A DNA stretch of 15,188 nucleotides from CAYWYR01 sp964462685 (GCA_964462685.1 CAYWYR010000030.1:1-15188), one strand, 5' to 3'. Numbered from the stretch's first letter, positions 7,981 through 15,132 are shown. Made by a program: numbers and translations. Notes: generated by a model not told the origin, from the letters alone.

Positions 7981-9465
7981 TTACTTCTTTTTGAGAAGGT
8001 TTCGGTAGATCTTGTCATATTCTTCAGCTCTTTCTTCCCATCCGTATTCCTCGTACATCCCGTTACGTGCTATCTGTTCGAAAGTTAGACTGTCCTTATA
8101 AGCTTCTAAAGCTCGCTCAATAGTATCCACAAGAGCATCTGACGAAAACTCTTCAAAAATAAACGAATTACCCTCTTCTGTGTCTGGATCCCACGGGGTA
8201 ACATACTCACTCATACCGCCTGATACTCTGGCAATTGGAACTGTGCCGTAAACCGAGCTTGTCATATAATTCATACCGATCGGCTCATACTGGGAGCTGA
8301 TCAGGAAGAAATCAGCACCGGCTGTCATCAGGTGAGAAAGCTCATCGTTAAAGCCAACTTTGAACTTGAATTTATCTGGATATTTTTCAGCTATGGCGTT
8401 TAGATCTTTTTTGATATCGGCATTACCTTGCCCAAGCAATATGAACTGTATATCATGTTTGAAGATTCTATCGGCAGCGTCTATTAGCAGATCAAAACCT
8501 TTTTGCTCATCGATACGGGAAACCATTGCGATAATAGGTCTTTTTGGATGGTATTCCAGCTCGAAGCGGTTGCAGAGCTCTACTTTGTTGTCATACTTGT
8601 ATTCTTCGAACTCACCGTCCTCGTATTTGGACTTGATGTGGTTATCGCGTTTGGGATTCCACGCGTAAGGATCCATCCCGCTCAAAATACCTTGGAATTG
8701 ATCTTTGCGCTCTTCAATAAGCTTGTTCAGGCCGTTGGAATATTCTTTGTCGGTAAGCATTTTGTTTTCTTGTGCCTTGCTTACTGTAGTAAGGTGATCG
8801 GCATACATTATACCTCCCTTCATAAAGTTGAATTTACCTTTATGAGTGAAGTTTTCAATTTCTGATTCGGGCAGACCAGTCTTTTTGAAGGTTGATTTGA
8901 GTGGGAATCTACCTTGGAAGTTGAAATTATGAATTGTATAAACAAACTTAGTATTCTTGAATTCTTCTGGGTATAGTTTTTTAGCCATAGCCGGCAAGAG
9001 AGCAGTAGGGAAGTCGTTACAATGTATGATATCGGGAAACCACTCGAGTAGAACACAAGTCTGGATAACTGATTTACAGAAGAATATAAAACGATCGTCG
9101 TTGTTTTTGTATTCTTCCCACGTTTCGGGGTCGTGGTAGATACCTTTCATCGAGTTGTAAAAGGTATCATTTGTCGTGATATAAGCCTGTACTTTGTTTC
9201 GAGTATTACTCATAGAGGATGACTTGATAGCAGCCATCTCCTCGTTATCGCCCATTGGTATGGTTACTTCCTTCAATCGGTTAATGTCATGAATTCGGTT
9301 TTTTCTTTCAGAAATATTACCGTACTTTGGCATCATTACCCGTAGGTCGTTTCCCAGCTCTTTCAATGCTAAGGGCAGCGAAAAGGAGAAATCGGAAATA
9401 CCGGTTTCTTTCGAAAATGGATAAACCTCGCAAGAACAGAATAGTACATTAAGTTTTTTCGCCAT
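7981..9465 (-). CDS. glgA: Glycogen/starch synthase, GT5 family
   Basis: GT5 synthases add glucose from ADP-glucose to the non-reducing end of glycogen in the cytoplasm. The protein is 494 residues from the ATG at 9465; a TTG 39 bases upstream would add an atypical MCIYFLNAGGPIT. Domain 1 has VLFCSCEVYPFSKETG (7-22), IIHCNDFPTALLP (146-158) and TIHNFNFQG (177-185). Domain 2 has MVSRIDEQKGFDLL (314-327) with the phosphate-binding Arg317 and Lys322, and QYEPIGMN (392-399) with the catalytic-type Glu394. Oddities: the usual KxGGL nucleotide loop reads K19-E-T-G-I, and the HxHDWH motif reads HCNDFP. The fold and most catalytic residues are kept, so it is probably active, but sugar-nucleotide preference may differ. 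Other glg genes are absent from the window. Confidence 0.9.
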   Translation of the reverse strand: MAKKLNVLFCSCEVYPFSKETGISDFSFSLPLALKELGNDLRVMMPKYGNISERKNRIHDINRLKEVTIPMGDNEEMAAIKSSSMSNTRNKVQAYITTNDTFYNSMKGIYHDPETWEEYKNNDDRFIFFCKSVIQTCVLLEWFPDIIHCNDFPTALLPAMAKKLYPEEFKNTKFVYTIHNFNFQGRFPLKSTFKKTGLPESEIENFTHKGKFNFMKGGIMYADHLTTVSKAQENKMLTDKEYSNGLNKLIEERKDQFQGILSGMDPYAWNPKRDNHIKSKYEDGEFEEYKYDNKVELCNRFELEYHPKRPIIAMVSRIDEQKGFDLLIDAADRIFKHDIQFILLGQGNADIKKDLNAIAEKYPDKFKFKVGFNDELSHLMTAGADFFLISSQYEPIGMNYMTSSVYGTVPIARVSGGMSEYVTPWDPDTEEGNSFIFEEFSSDALVDTIERALEAYKDSLTFEQIARNGMYEEYGWEERAEEYDKIYRNLLKKK

Positions 9466-9512
9466 AGTAATGGGCCCGCCTGCATTCAGAAAGTAAATAC
9501 ACAATTTGCCGA

Positions 9513-9535
9513 GAGTAGATAGATTATCTATACTC
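9513..9535. promoter_or_regulatory. Interrupted dyad in the glgA leader
   Basis: GAGT-AG-ATAGAT-T-ATCTAT-ACTC forms nested inverted repeats, about 48 bases before the glgA ATG. It could be an operator or a leader hairpin for glgA. The sequence is AT-rich, so chance is possible. Confidence 0.3.
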
Positions 9536-9633
9536 TAATCTGCACAATCGGCTTTCAGCAAAAATAACGATTCTTATCTCAACTACCATAAGGCGAACTA
9601 TCAAGATAAATAAATGGTATGAGGCAGGCTTTG

Positions 9634-9654
9634 GATATAGCTACTGCCTATATC
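9634..9654. promoter_or_regulatory. Dyad in the intergenic region between the beta-lactamase and glgA
   Basis: GATATAG (9634-9640) and CTATATC (9648-9654) are perfect inverted repeats with a 7-base spacer. A second, overlapping pair AGGCAG (9622-9627) and CTGCCT (9644-9649) allows an alternative stem. There is no T-run, so it is not a normal terminator. The rest of the 282-base region 9466-9747 holds no gene that I can support. Confidence 0.3.
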
Positions 9655-9747
9655 AGTTGGTCTCCAGATCACAATCAATAATATGTTTTTTTGTGTCTTA
9701 GTATGGAAAGGTATTTGAGTCGCAGATACTGGCTTTTCTTAGTCATA

Positions 9748-10515
9748 TCATTTTTCAGGCTCGAACATTTTAATTGTATATTCGAGCAGTTCTGTGCCAC
9801 CTGCTTTTCCATGGCCTGGAATAACTGTATTAAGATTAGGATATCGAGCTTTGATTTTTCTAACAGTGCCAGACCATTGGTTTGTATCGGCATCTTCAAG
9901 ATTCCCCTTCCCCGCACCTATTGCTTTTATCAAACACCCACCGAAAAGGATGTCCTCGTTTGGTATATATGTGACTGTGTTATCAGTGGTATGGCCAGCA
10001 CCAAAATACCGGGTAATGATTTCATTCCCATCTAAATCAATATTCAGTTCGTTATCAAAAGATATTTTAGGAATTTCATTATCGCTATTCAAACTTGCTA
10101 GTTGTAGTGTTTTATCACTACCATAAGAATCGATCCCTACATCATGAAATGCCTTTAAGCCGCCAAGGCAGTCAACATGGAAATGGTTTACTATTACTGC
10201 TGAGATTTTATACCCTAAAGTATCTTGCACCAATGCTATAATCTCTTCAGAAGCTTTTGAATCTATAGGAGTATCAACTATTACAGCCTCATCTCCTGAA
10301 AAATATACCATACCGTTACATGGGAATTGACCGTAATTCGGTATGTCCAGATAAGAGATATGCTGCCATACATTTTCACTTATCTTTTCTATTGATAGAT
10401 TATCAGACTTATATTTTGTAGGAGTCCTTAAACCACTGGAGCAGCTAAATAATATCATGCTGACTAATATTAAAAATATAGCTGTTATTCTATATATGTT
10501 ATTTTCCATTAACAT
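9748..10515 (-). CDS. Subclass B1 metallo-beta-lactamase, CcrA/CfiA-like lipoprotein
   Basis: Predicted zinc beta-lactamase of 255 residues that would open the beta-lactam ring, including carbapenems if active as its relatives are. All six B1 zinc ligands are present: His111, His113 and Asp115 in HFHVDC, His175 in GAGHTTDN, Cys194 in FGGCLIK, and His235 in PGHG. Lys197 and Asn205, which bind substrate in B1 enzymes, are also kept. The Cys after Asp115, NGMV near the start of the fold and GGTELLEYT at the end resemble CcrA (CfiA) of Bacteroides fragilis. Unlike CcrA it has a lipobox (LFSC, Cys25), so it should be membrane-anchored, as NDM-1 is. Met3 (10509) is an alternative start. The gene overlaps the DHFR-like gene by 11-17 bases. 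Confidence 0.88.
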   Translation of the reverse strand: MLMENNIYRITAIFLILVSMILFSCSSGLRTPTKYKSDNLSIEKISENVWQHISYLDIPNYGQFPCNGMVYFSGDEAVIVDTPIDSKASEEIIALVQDTLGYKISAVIVNHFHVDCLGGLKAFHDVGIDSYGSDKTLQLASLNSDNEIPKISFDNELNIDLDGNEIITRYFGAGHTTDNTVTYIPNEDILFGGCLIKAIGAGKGNLEDADTNQWSGTVRKIKARYPNLNTVIPGHGKAGGTELLEYTIKMFEPEK

Positions 10516-11038
10516 AATGGTTTTGTACGATCTGGTTTAAGAATACTTTTGAGCTTTTTAGATCATAGTCTATACTGCTTATATCTTGATCGAAAAGCTT
10601 AAACCCAGAGCCTAAAATTACTGGAACAGTAGTGATAATCATCTCGTCAATCATATTCTCTTTAAGGAAAGTCTGGATGGTCTTTCCACCATCGATATAG
10701 ATATGCGAGAGCCCATTGGACGAAAGTTGTTCGAGAATATTCTTAAAATCTCCATTTAATATTGATACTTTTCCCGAAAGGTTATCTGGAGCAGTGTTTA
10801 GGATATTTGATAGTACGTAAACGGGTAAACTATATGGCCAATCAATACCAAACCCCAAGACTGTTTGGAAGGTTTTGCGCCCCATAACCAGAGCATCCAT
10901 ACCAGAGATAAAATCGCCGTACCCCATATCATCATTATTTGGATTCGGAACTGACCTTAAGAAATCTAGCCCACCACCATTATCAGCTATGTATCCATCA
11001 ATACTAGTTGCTATGAAAATCGATGTTTTCTGAGACAT
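10499..11038 (-). CDS. DHFR/RibD C-terminal domain family reductase
   Basis: A 179-residue cytoplasmic protein of the dihydrofolate reductase superfamily, RibD_C branch (YyaP/YwjB-like). Motifs: SIDGYIAD (12-19), DALVMGRKTF (48-57), IYIDGGKTIQ (113-122) for NADPH binding, and VPVILGSGFKLF (138-149). RibD_C proteins use NADPH to reduce pterin- or pyrimidine-like substrates, but the stand-alone bacterial members are mostly uncharacterised and are not the classical FolA or the plasmid Dfr enzymes. It begins 11 bases after the MFS transporter stop and overlaps the beta-lactamase gene, so the three are very probably one operon. The complete domain argues against a fragment. Confidence 0.87.
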   Translation of the reverse strand: MSQKTSIFIATSIDGYIADNGGGLDFLRSVPNPNNDDMGYGDFISGMDALVMGRKTFQTVLGFGIDWPYSLPVYVLSNILNTAPDNLSGKVSILNGDFKNILEQLSSNGLSHIYIDGGKTIQTFLKENMIDEMIITTVPVILGSGFKLFDQDISSIDYDLKSSKVFLNQIVQNHYVNGK

Positions 11039-11049
11039 ACTATTCTAGA

Positions 11050-12333
11050 TTATTTGATATAATTTTCTGCATTCTGCCCTTTCAGCATCAAAGCTATACC
11101 GATAGCTACGGCTGTGACAGGCAACAGCCAAAACAAGACTGGATCATATCCGAAGGCAAGCCCACCCATACTTACGAACTGGTCATAAGCCCAGCCTCCT
11201 ATCAGCCCCCCAAACCCCAGACCGAATGCCCATGCAAGATACATCAGCCCGAGATATACGGGCTTTTTATCTTTTTCGGTAGCTGTGGTTTCAGCGATTG
11301 TAAGTATCTGCGGGTTAACAATCGCCTCCCCAATTGTATATACTAAAAACAGCATACTTATCTGCCACGCGCCCCCACCTAAAAATAGGAAAATATGCCC
11401 AAGAGCTATAAACACCATACCGATAATATATGCTTTATGGGCTTTTACTTTGCTTAATGCAAAAGCCATAGGAATAATCGCTATGAGTGTAATAGCGGCG
11501 TTCAAGTTATAAAGGTACTCAATCCTGAAGCCTAACTGGCTTAGGTTGTCCCCGAGAAGATTGGCTAGAGGTTGCATCGCATTGCCGAGGCTTGATGAGT
11601 CAGCATAAGAAGCGAGATAATTTGGCAGTGTCTCGTAGAACTGCATATATGCAAAGGTAAACATAGCAAAGGAGAGTACTGAGTATCTGAACGCCCTGTT
11701 TATTTTAAGCTCTGTAAAGCTGGAACCGATTGTTACAGCTTTTGTTTCTGCAATATGCCCATCTGCTTTTTTATATAGATATAGGGAGAACAGCGAAACA
11801 ACAGCCATTATCATAGTACTTGCTGTAAAAACCTGATTGATTCCGCCGGCGATCAGTTTAGCAGATAAAAACCCGCCGATAAGTACGGCGATGTTGACTA
11901 TCCATTGGTAGCCCGCCCAGCCCATAACACGCCTTTGCCTGATTTTCTCAAACACATCGGATCTTGCAATGAGGGACTGCAAGGCATTCTGGAAAGCACC
12001 TATGCCTAAGCCCATTAGCATTACGCTGCCGAGTATATCCCACAGACCTGATACTGCTGTAAGCACCGCATATCCTACGCACCCTATGGTGCTGCCCACA
12101 AAAAGTACAAGACCAGCCCCTTTGCTAACTACGACTTTTGAACTGAAAATGGGAACAAGGTTTTTTGCCATGGCCCAGACAAAAAAGATGATTCCTTTTT
12201 CGGTATGGGAGAGACCCAAACCTCCAGGATAGTCGGTTTCCGTTATGAATAATGCGATATGGACAAGTACCATCCACCAGGCCAGCCTTTCGAGAGCTTG
12301 AAGCGATAGTAGAAGAAAGTAGGAGGGGGTCAT
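11050..12333 (-). CDS. MFS transporter, POT-like N-terminus
   Basis: A 427-residue integral membrane protein with about 12 hydrophobic segments in two halves, the layout of the major facilitator superfamily. The N-terminus LQALERLAWWMVL resembles the ExxER motif of proton-coupled peptide transporters (POT/PTR2), with Gln in place of the first Glu. RQRRVMGWAGYQW in the loop region after about residue 130 contains the basic cluster typical of the cytoplasmic side. The substrate and direction of transport are not readable from the sequence; export of a drug or import of a peptide are both possible. Start chosen at ATG 12333 rather than the TTG three bases upstream. First gene of the set leading to the DHFR-like and beta-lactamase genes. 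Confidence 0.85.
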   Translation of the reverse strand: MTPSYFLLLSLQALERLAWWMVLVHIALFITETDYPGGLGLSHTEKGIIFFVWAMAKNLVPIFSSKVVVSKGAGLVLFVGSTIGCVGYAVLTAVSGLWDILGSVMLMGLGIGAFQNALQSLIARSDVFEKIRQRRVMGWAGYQWIVNIAVLIGGFLSAKLIAGGINQVFTASTMIMAVVSLFSLYLYKKADGHIAETKAVTIGSSFTELKINRAFRYSVLSFAMFTFAYMQFYETLPNYLASYADSSSLGNAMQPLANLLGDNLSQLGFRIEYLYNLNAAITLIAIIPMAFALSKVKAHKAYIIGMVFIALGHIFLFLGGGAWQISMLFLVYTIGEAIVNPQILTIAETTATEKDKKPVYLGLMYLAWAFGLGFGGLIGGWAYDQFVSMGGLAFGYDPVLFWLLPVTAVAIGIALMLKGQNAENYIK

Positions 12334-12427
12334 CAATTTGGTATTAATAAAGCGAAATAAATAAGTTTATAACATATAAAAATACGTCTAATACCAGCAA
12401 TTAGAGAGGTTGAGGACAAAAAAAACT

Positions 12428-13384
12428 TTAATCCTCATAATAGATTTGAACCCCTTCATCGTCTTCGGCTTCTAGGCCGAGAGCTGGCAAGGGCCTAAGT
12501 ACGGTAATACCTGTATGCTTATCAACAGAGGCCAGATAATCACTGAGCCTGCGATCGAGAGTTACCTTTTTTTTGCCTAAGCTTGCGTGGAGAAACCGCC
12601 TTACTCCATTTTCATCTATATATACCATACCGACATGGTTATAATCTAACCCAGGGACTTTAGATGTAATCGCGATTATATCGCCTGTTTGTAGCTGGCT
12701 TTCAATTTCCGCGACTTTGTTTTTGGGTATATAGTAAAAGTCTTCCTCATTGATAAAGTCTTCTATCTGTTCTATTACTTCTAAATTATCCTCGCCATCC
12801 AAACCTATTAGTTTTGGGTAATATTTGGTATTCTTGGACATAAAATTAAGTGCGAAATCGATTTTTTCACCACCTAATTCTTCTGTAATATCCTCGACTA
12901 CCTCCTTTTCTACATTATCATATATCCACTCTGAGGTGTAATGTAACCTTGATGACCATCCGTCCAGTTCGCCTTCTCGATATCGGGTAAATGTAACTTC
13001 ATCTGTTAACTCTTCTGCAGTTGGGTCACCGTATTTTTCGATTGCACGGGAAAGATTAAGCGCAAGCTCCATAAATGTAACGCAGTCCAGCTCGCTGAAA
13101 AGTACATTGCATACTTCGTTCTGTGGCCTTTCTAGGGTGCCGGCAACATAGGGCACGCCTTGAAACTCAAGGCCTATCATTGCCATTCTGCTGCCAACAG
13201 ACAATGTATCCCAGGAATTCTCCTCGCTTTCCTCTATAATACTGTCGAGCGTAGGTGCTGAGACAGCGTTTGATGTGGTTATTACAAGCAGAGACAGAAA
13301 CGCTACCAATAGCACTGTAAATTCTAGTAGTATCGGTTTTCTAGCTAATACTTCAGTATTGTTATTTGAAATGTTTCTATTCAT
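12428..13384 (-). CDS. DUF1460 family, N-acetylmuramoyl-L-alanine amidase-like protein
   Basis: A secreted protein of 318 residues related to the NlpC/P60 cysteine peptidases (DUF1460), which cut bonds in peptidoglycan stem peptides or recycle cell-wall fragments. The catalytic cysteine is Cys101 in ELDCVTFME and the histidine is His250 in DYNHVGMVY. RLHYTSEWI (146-154) is a further family block. A signal sequence (hydrophobic about 18-41, cleavage near AVSA) indicates the periplasm. I chose ATG 13384, which overlaps the rnhA stop by ATGA; an ATG at 13408 would add eight residues and a longer overlap. The tail is acidic (EAEDDEG). The overlap implies coupled translation with rnhA. Confidence 0.85.
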   Translation of the reverse strand: MNRNISNNNTEVLARKPILLEFTVLLVAFLSLLVITTSNAVSAPTLDSIIEESEENSWDTLSVGSRMAMIGLEFQGVPYVAGTLERPQNEVCNVLFSELDCVTFMELALNLSRAIEKYGDPTAEELTDEVTFTRYREGELDGWSSRLHYTSEWIYDNVEKEVVEDITEELGGEKIDFALNFMSKNTKYYPKLIGLDGEDNLEVIEQIEDFINEEDFYYIPKNKVAEIESQLQTGDIIAITSKVPGLDYNHVGMVYIDENGVRRFLHASLGKKKVTLDRRLSDYLASVDKHTGITVLRPLPALGLEAEDDEGVQIYYED

Positions 13385-14142
13385 ATATTCGATTTTTCTA
13401 TCAACCATTTTCCGAGCTCTTTTAATTGCTTATCAGACATAACAGGCAGTTTACGGCTACCTGCGAAAACTTCAATCTTTCCGTCTTCGCGTACTTGATA
13501 GGAAAAGACAGTTCGGCCGATTTTTAGCTCTTCCGCTCCGGAATCGCTTTCTGCCTTTTCGTTCTCCATTTCGGTCTCTACAGCTTGGACATTATTGGCT
13601 GCTTCTGGTTTAACTGGAGCTTCTAATAATTTGGCCTCGTAACTATGGAGGATCTTCCTGCTGGGCGGGTTGCCGCTTTCGTAAACATTATCAATCTTGA
13701 ATGGCTCGTATTCCGCTTTGGTGGTGGCAAGCTCGTCGCACCTCTCGTTTTCCTCGATACCGGCGTGCCCTTTAACCCACTTGAATGATACGCGGAGCTT
13801 AGATAAAAGTCCGTCCATCCTCATCCAAAGATCCTGATTTAGTACAGGTTTTTTGTCCGCTTTTTTCCATCCTCTTCTCTTCCAACCGTTAACCCAACCT
13901 TTTTCAATAGCGTCCACAATTAGTCTTGAATCGGTATGGATTGTGATATCGGCAGCTTTATCCTTGATACTCTGGAGTGCTACGATTACAGCCAGCATCT
14001 CCATTCGGTTATTTGTTGTAAAGCGATATCCTTCGGAAAGTTCTTTTCTGAGATTGCCTTTCATCAGAACCGCGCCGTAACCGCCGTGCCCTGGGTTGCC
14101 AGTGCATGCGCCGTCCGTGTAAATAGTGATCTTTTCTGCCAT
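13381..14142 (-). CDS. rnhA: Ribonuclease HI with C-terminal extension
   Basis: RNase HI cuts the RNA strand of RNA-DNA hybrids in the cytoplasm. From ATG 14142 the protein has 253 residues; the frame can be extended upstream, but MAEKITIYTDGACTGNPGHG is the canonical N-terminus. Catalytic residues are Asp10 in YTDGACTGNPG, Glu48 in NNRMEM, Asp71 in HTDSRL and Asp136 in NERCDELA; His126 in KGHAG is also present. Residues 1-145 are the complete nuclease domain. About 105 residues follow: a proline/glutamate-rich linker (about 165-207) and a short folded-looking segment with IGRTVFSYQVREDGKIEVF. This segment is not part of E. coli RNase HI (155 residues), and I cannot assign it. Upstream of the DUF1460 gene with a 4-base overlap. 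Confidence 0.93.
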   Translation of the reverse strand: MAEKITIYTDGACTGNPGHGGYGAVLMKGNLRKELSEGYRFTTNNRMEMLAVIVALQSIKDKAADITIHTDSRLIVDAIEKGWVNGWKRRGWKKADKKPVLNQDLWMRMDGLLSKLRVSFKWVKGHAGIEENERCDELATTKAEYEPFKIDNVYESGNPPSRKILHSYEAKLLEAPVKPEAANNVQAVETEMENEKAESDSGAEELKIGRTVFSYQVREDGKIEVFAGSRKLPVMSDKQLKELGKWLIEKSNI

Positions 14143-14262
14143 TAAACTCTTATGGTAAGTTCTGCGATTTATGCTTTTATAGAAATGCAATATCGCTAAA
14201 GATAGGTAGAGAATGGTATCGGGTAAGGGTATAAGTAACAATAAAATATATCAATCTCCCCC

Positions 14263-14292
14263 TTGCGGTGTGGAAAAACATTCTTATATTTG
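14263..14292 (+). promoter_or_regulatory. Bacteroidetes-type promoter for rpsD
   Basis: TTG at 14263-14265 and TATATTTG at 14285-14292 are spaced by 19 bases, an exact match to the TTG / TAnnTTTG consensus and the same spacing as the nuoJ promoter. Transcription would start near 14298-14300, giving an 87-89-base leader before rpsD. Confidence 0.7.
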
Positions 14293-14299
14293 TAGTCTT

Positions 14300-14346
14300 A
14301 GTGTTTGGCGGAATAGCGAAAGCTTGTTCTGCCGCGGCTGAACACT
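14300..14346 (+). promoter_or_regulatory. Structured leader of rpsD, candidate S4 autoregulatory RNA
   Basis: The predicted 5' leader folds into a strong hairpin. An outer stem AGTGTT (14300-14305) / AACACT (14341-14346) encloses GGCGGAA (14307-14313) / TTCTGCC (14327-14333, one G-U pair) and an apical AGC/GCT closed by a GAAA tetraloop (14318-14321). Seven unpaired bases (GCGGCTG) sit between the stems. In E. coli and Bacillus, S4 represses its own mRNA through leader structures, and an S4 leader motif has been described in Bacteroidia. The gene, the position and the structure fit; the specific motif match was not tested. Confidence 0.5.
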
Positions 14347-14386
14347 GAAGTAGTTAACTGAAACATGAATTCATTAGAACCTAAAA

Positions 14387-14992
14387 ATGAAATATACTGG
14401 TCCTAAGGTGAAGCTATCCCGCAAGATTGGGATAAACATGACGCCAAAGGCGCGAAAGTTCGCCGGAAGAAAACCATATACCCCTGGGCAGCACGGCCCT
14501 AACAAGCGCCGCAGCAAGATGTCGGATTATGGTAAGCAGTTACTTGAAAAGCAAAGACTAAAACTTCAGTACAATCTTTCTGAAAAGCACATGCGCCTAT
14601 ATTATGCTAAGGCATCAAGGCTTGTGGGTAATACAGGGGATTTGTTAGTTCAGCTTATAGAATCACGCCTTGACTCACTTGTGCTACGCTCTAACTTTGC
14701 TCGCACTATATACGCCGCAAGGCAGTATGTGGGGCACGGGCACGTTCTAGTAAATGGCAAGAAAGTAACTATCGCTTCTTATCAGGTTAAGCCTAACGAT
14801 GTTATCCAGATCAAAGAAAAATCTAGGAATATCGAGCAGCTTCAGGAAGCTTGGAGAGGCGGCGTACAGCCACCACCATACATCGAGACTAACAAAGGTG
14901 ATTTTTCCGCCAAGTATCTTTATGTACCGGAGCGAGATGAAGTACCTGTAAACTGTGAAATTCCACTTGTAGTCGAGTACTACTCACGATAA
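14387..14992 (+). CDS. rpsD: 30S ribosomal protein S4
   Basis: S4 binds the 5' domain of 16S rRNA early in 30S assembly and lies at the mRNA entry site; in several bacteria it also represses its own mRNA. The 201 residues match the family: MKYTGPKVKLSRKIG at the start, KPYTPGQHGPNKRR (29-42), SDYGKQLLEKQRLKLQYNLSEK, and the S4 RNA-binding domain from about 90 to 155 (ESRLDSLVLRSNFARTIYAARQ, GHVLVNGKKV). There are no N-terminal zinc cysteines, so it is the C-minus form. The gene stands alone between its own promoter and terminator, not within the usual rpsM-rpsK-rpsD-rpoA-rplQ cluster. No Shine-Dalgarno sequence precedes the ATG. Confidence 0.97.
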   Translation: MKYTGPKVKLSRKIGINMTPKARKFAGRKPYTPGQHGPNKRRSKMSDYGKQLLEKQRLKLQYNLSEKHMRLYYAKASRLVGNTGDLLVQLIESRLDSLVLRSNFARTIYAARQYVGHGHVLVNGKKVTIASYQVKPNDVIQIKEKSRNIEQLQEAWRGGVQPPPYIETNKGDFSAKYLYVPERDEVPVNCEIPLVVEYYSR

Positions 14993-15000
14993 ACGATCTC

Positions 15001-15026
15001 TTTGTCCTGTTAGCCACACAGACAAA
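15001..15026 (+). other. Hairpin just after rpsD
   Basis: TTTGTC-C-TGT (15001-15010) pairs with ACA-GACAAA (15018-15026) with one bulged C and the loop TAGCCAC. It starts eight bases after the rpsD stop codon and precedes the terminator, so it may protect the mRNA 3' end. Confidence 0.5.
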
Positions 15027-15034
15027 TCAACAAG

Positions 15035-15079
15035 AAAAGCCTTCAATTGTGATAAGCAGTTGAAGGCTTTTTGTTTTTT
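15035..15079 (+). terminator. Intrinsic terminator of rpsD
   Basis: AAAAGCCTTCAA (15035-15046) pairs with TTGAAGGCTTTT (15060-15071), a 12-bp stem with a 13-base loop, followed by TTGTTTTTT. This closes rpsD as a single-gene transcription unit. Confidence 0.93.
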
Positions 15080-15132
15080 ACTTCATATTCTAATAAAAGC
15101 TGACACAATTGAAGAATTGACTGGGGCTGCCG

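Noticed and set aside
7319..8008. 229-residue open frame on the plus strand
   Set aside because: It is antisense to the lipoprotein gene and runs through the glgA terminator; no domain or start signal.
8503..8865. 120-residue plus-strand frame opposite glgA
   Set aside because: Shadow of glgA; the glgA frame contains all family motifs.
9559..9566. TATTTTTG-type -7 box on the minus strand ahead of glgA
   Set aside because: The only TTG upstream is 13 bases away, too close for the consensus spacing of about 19.
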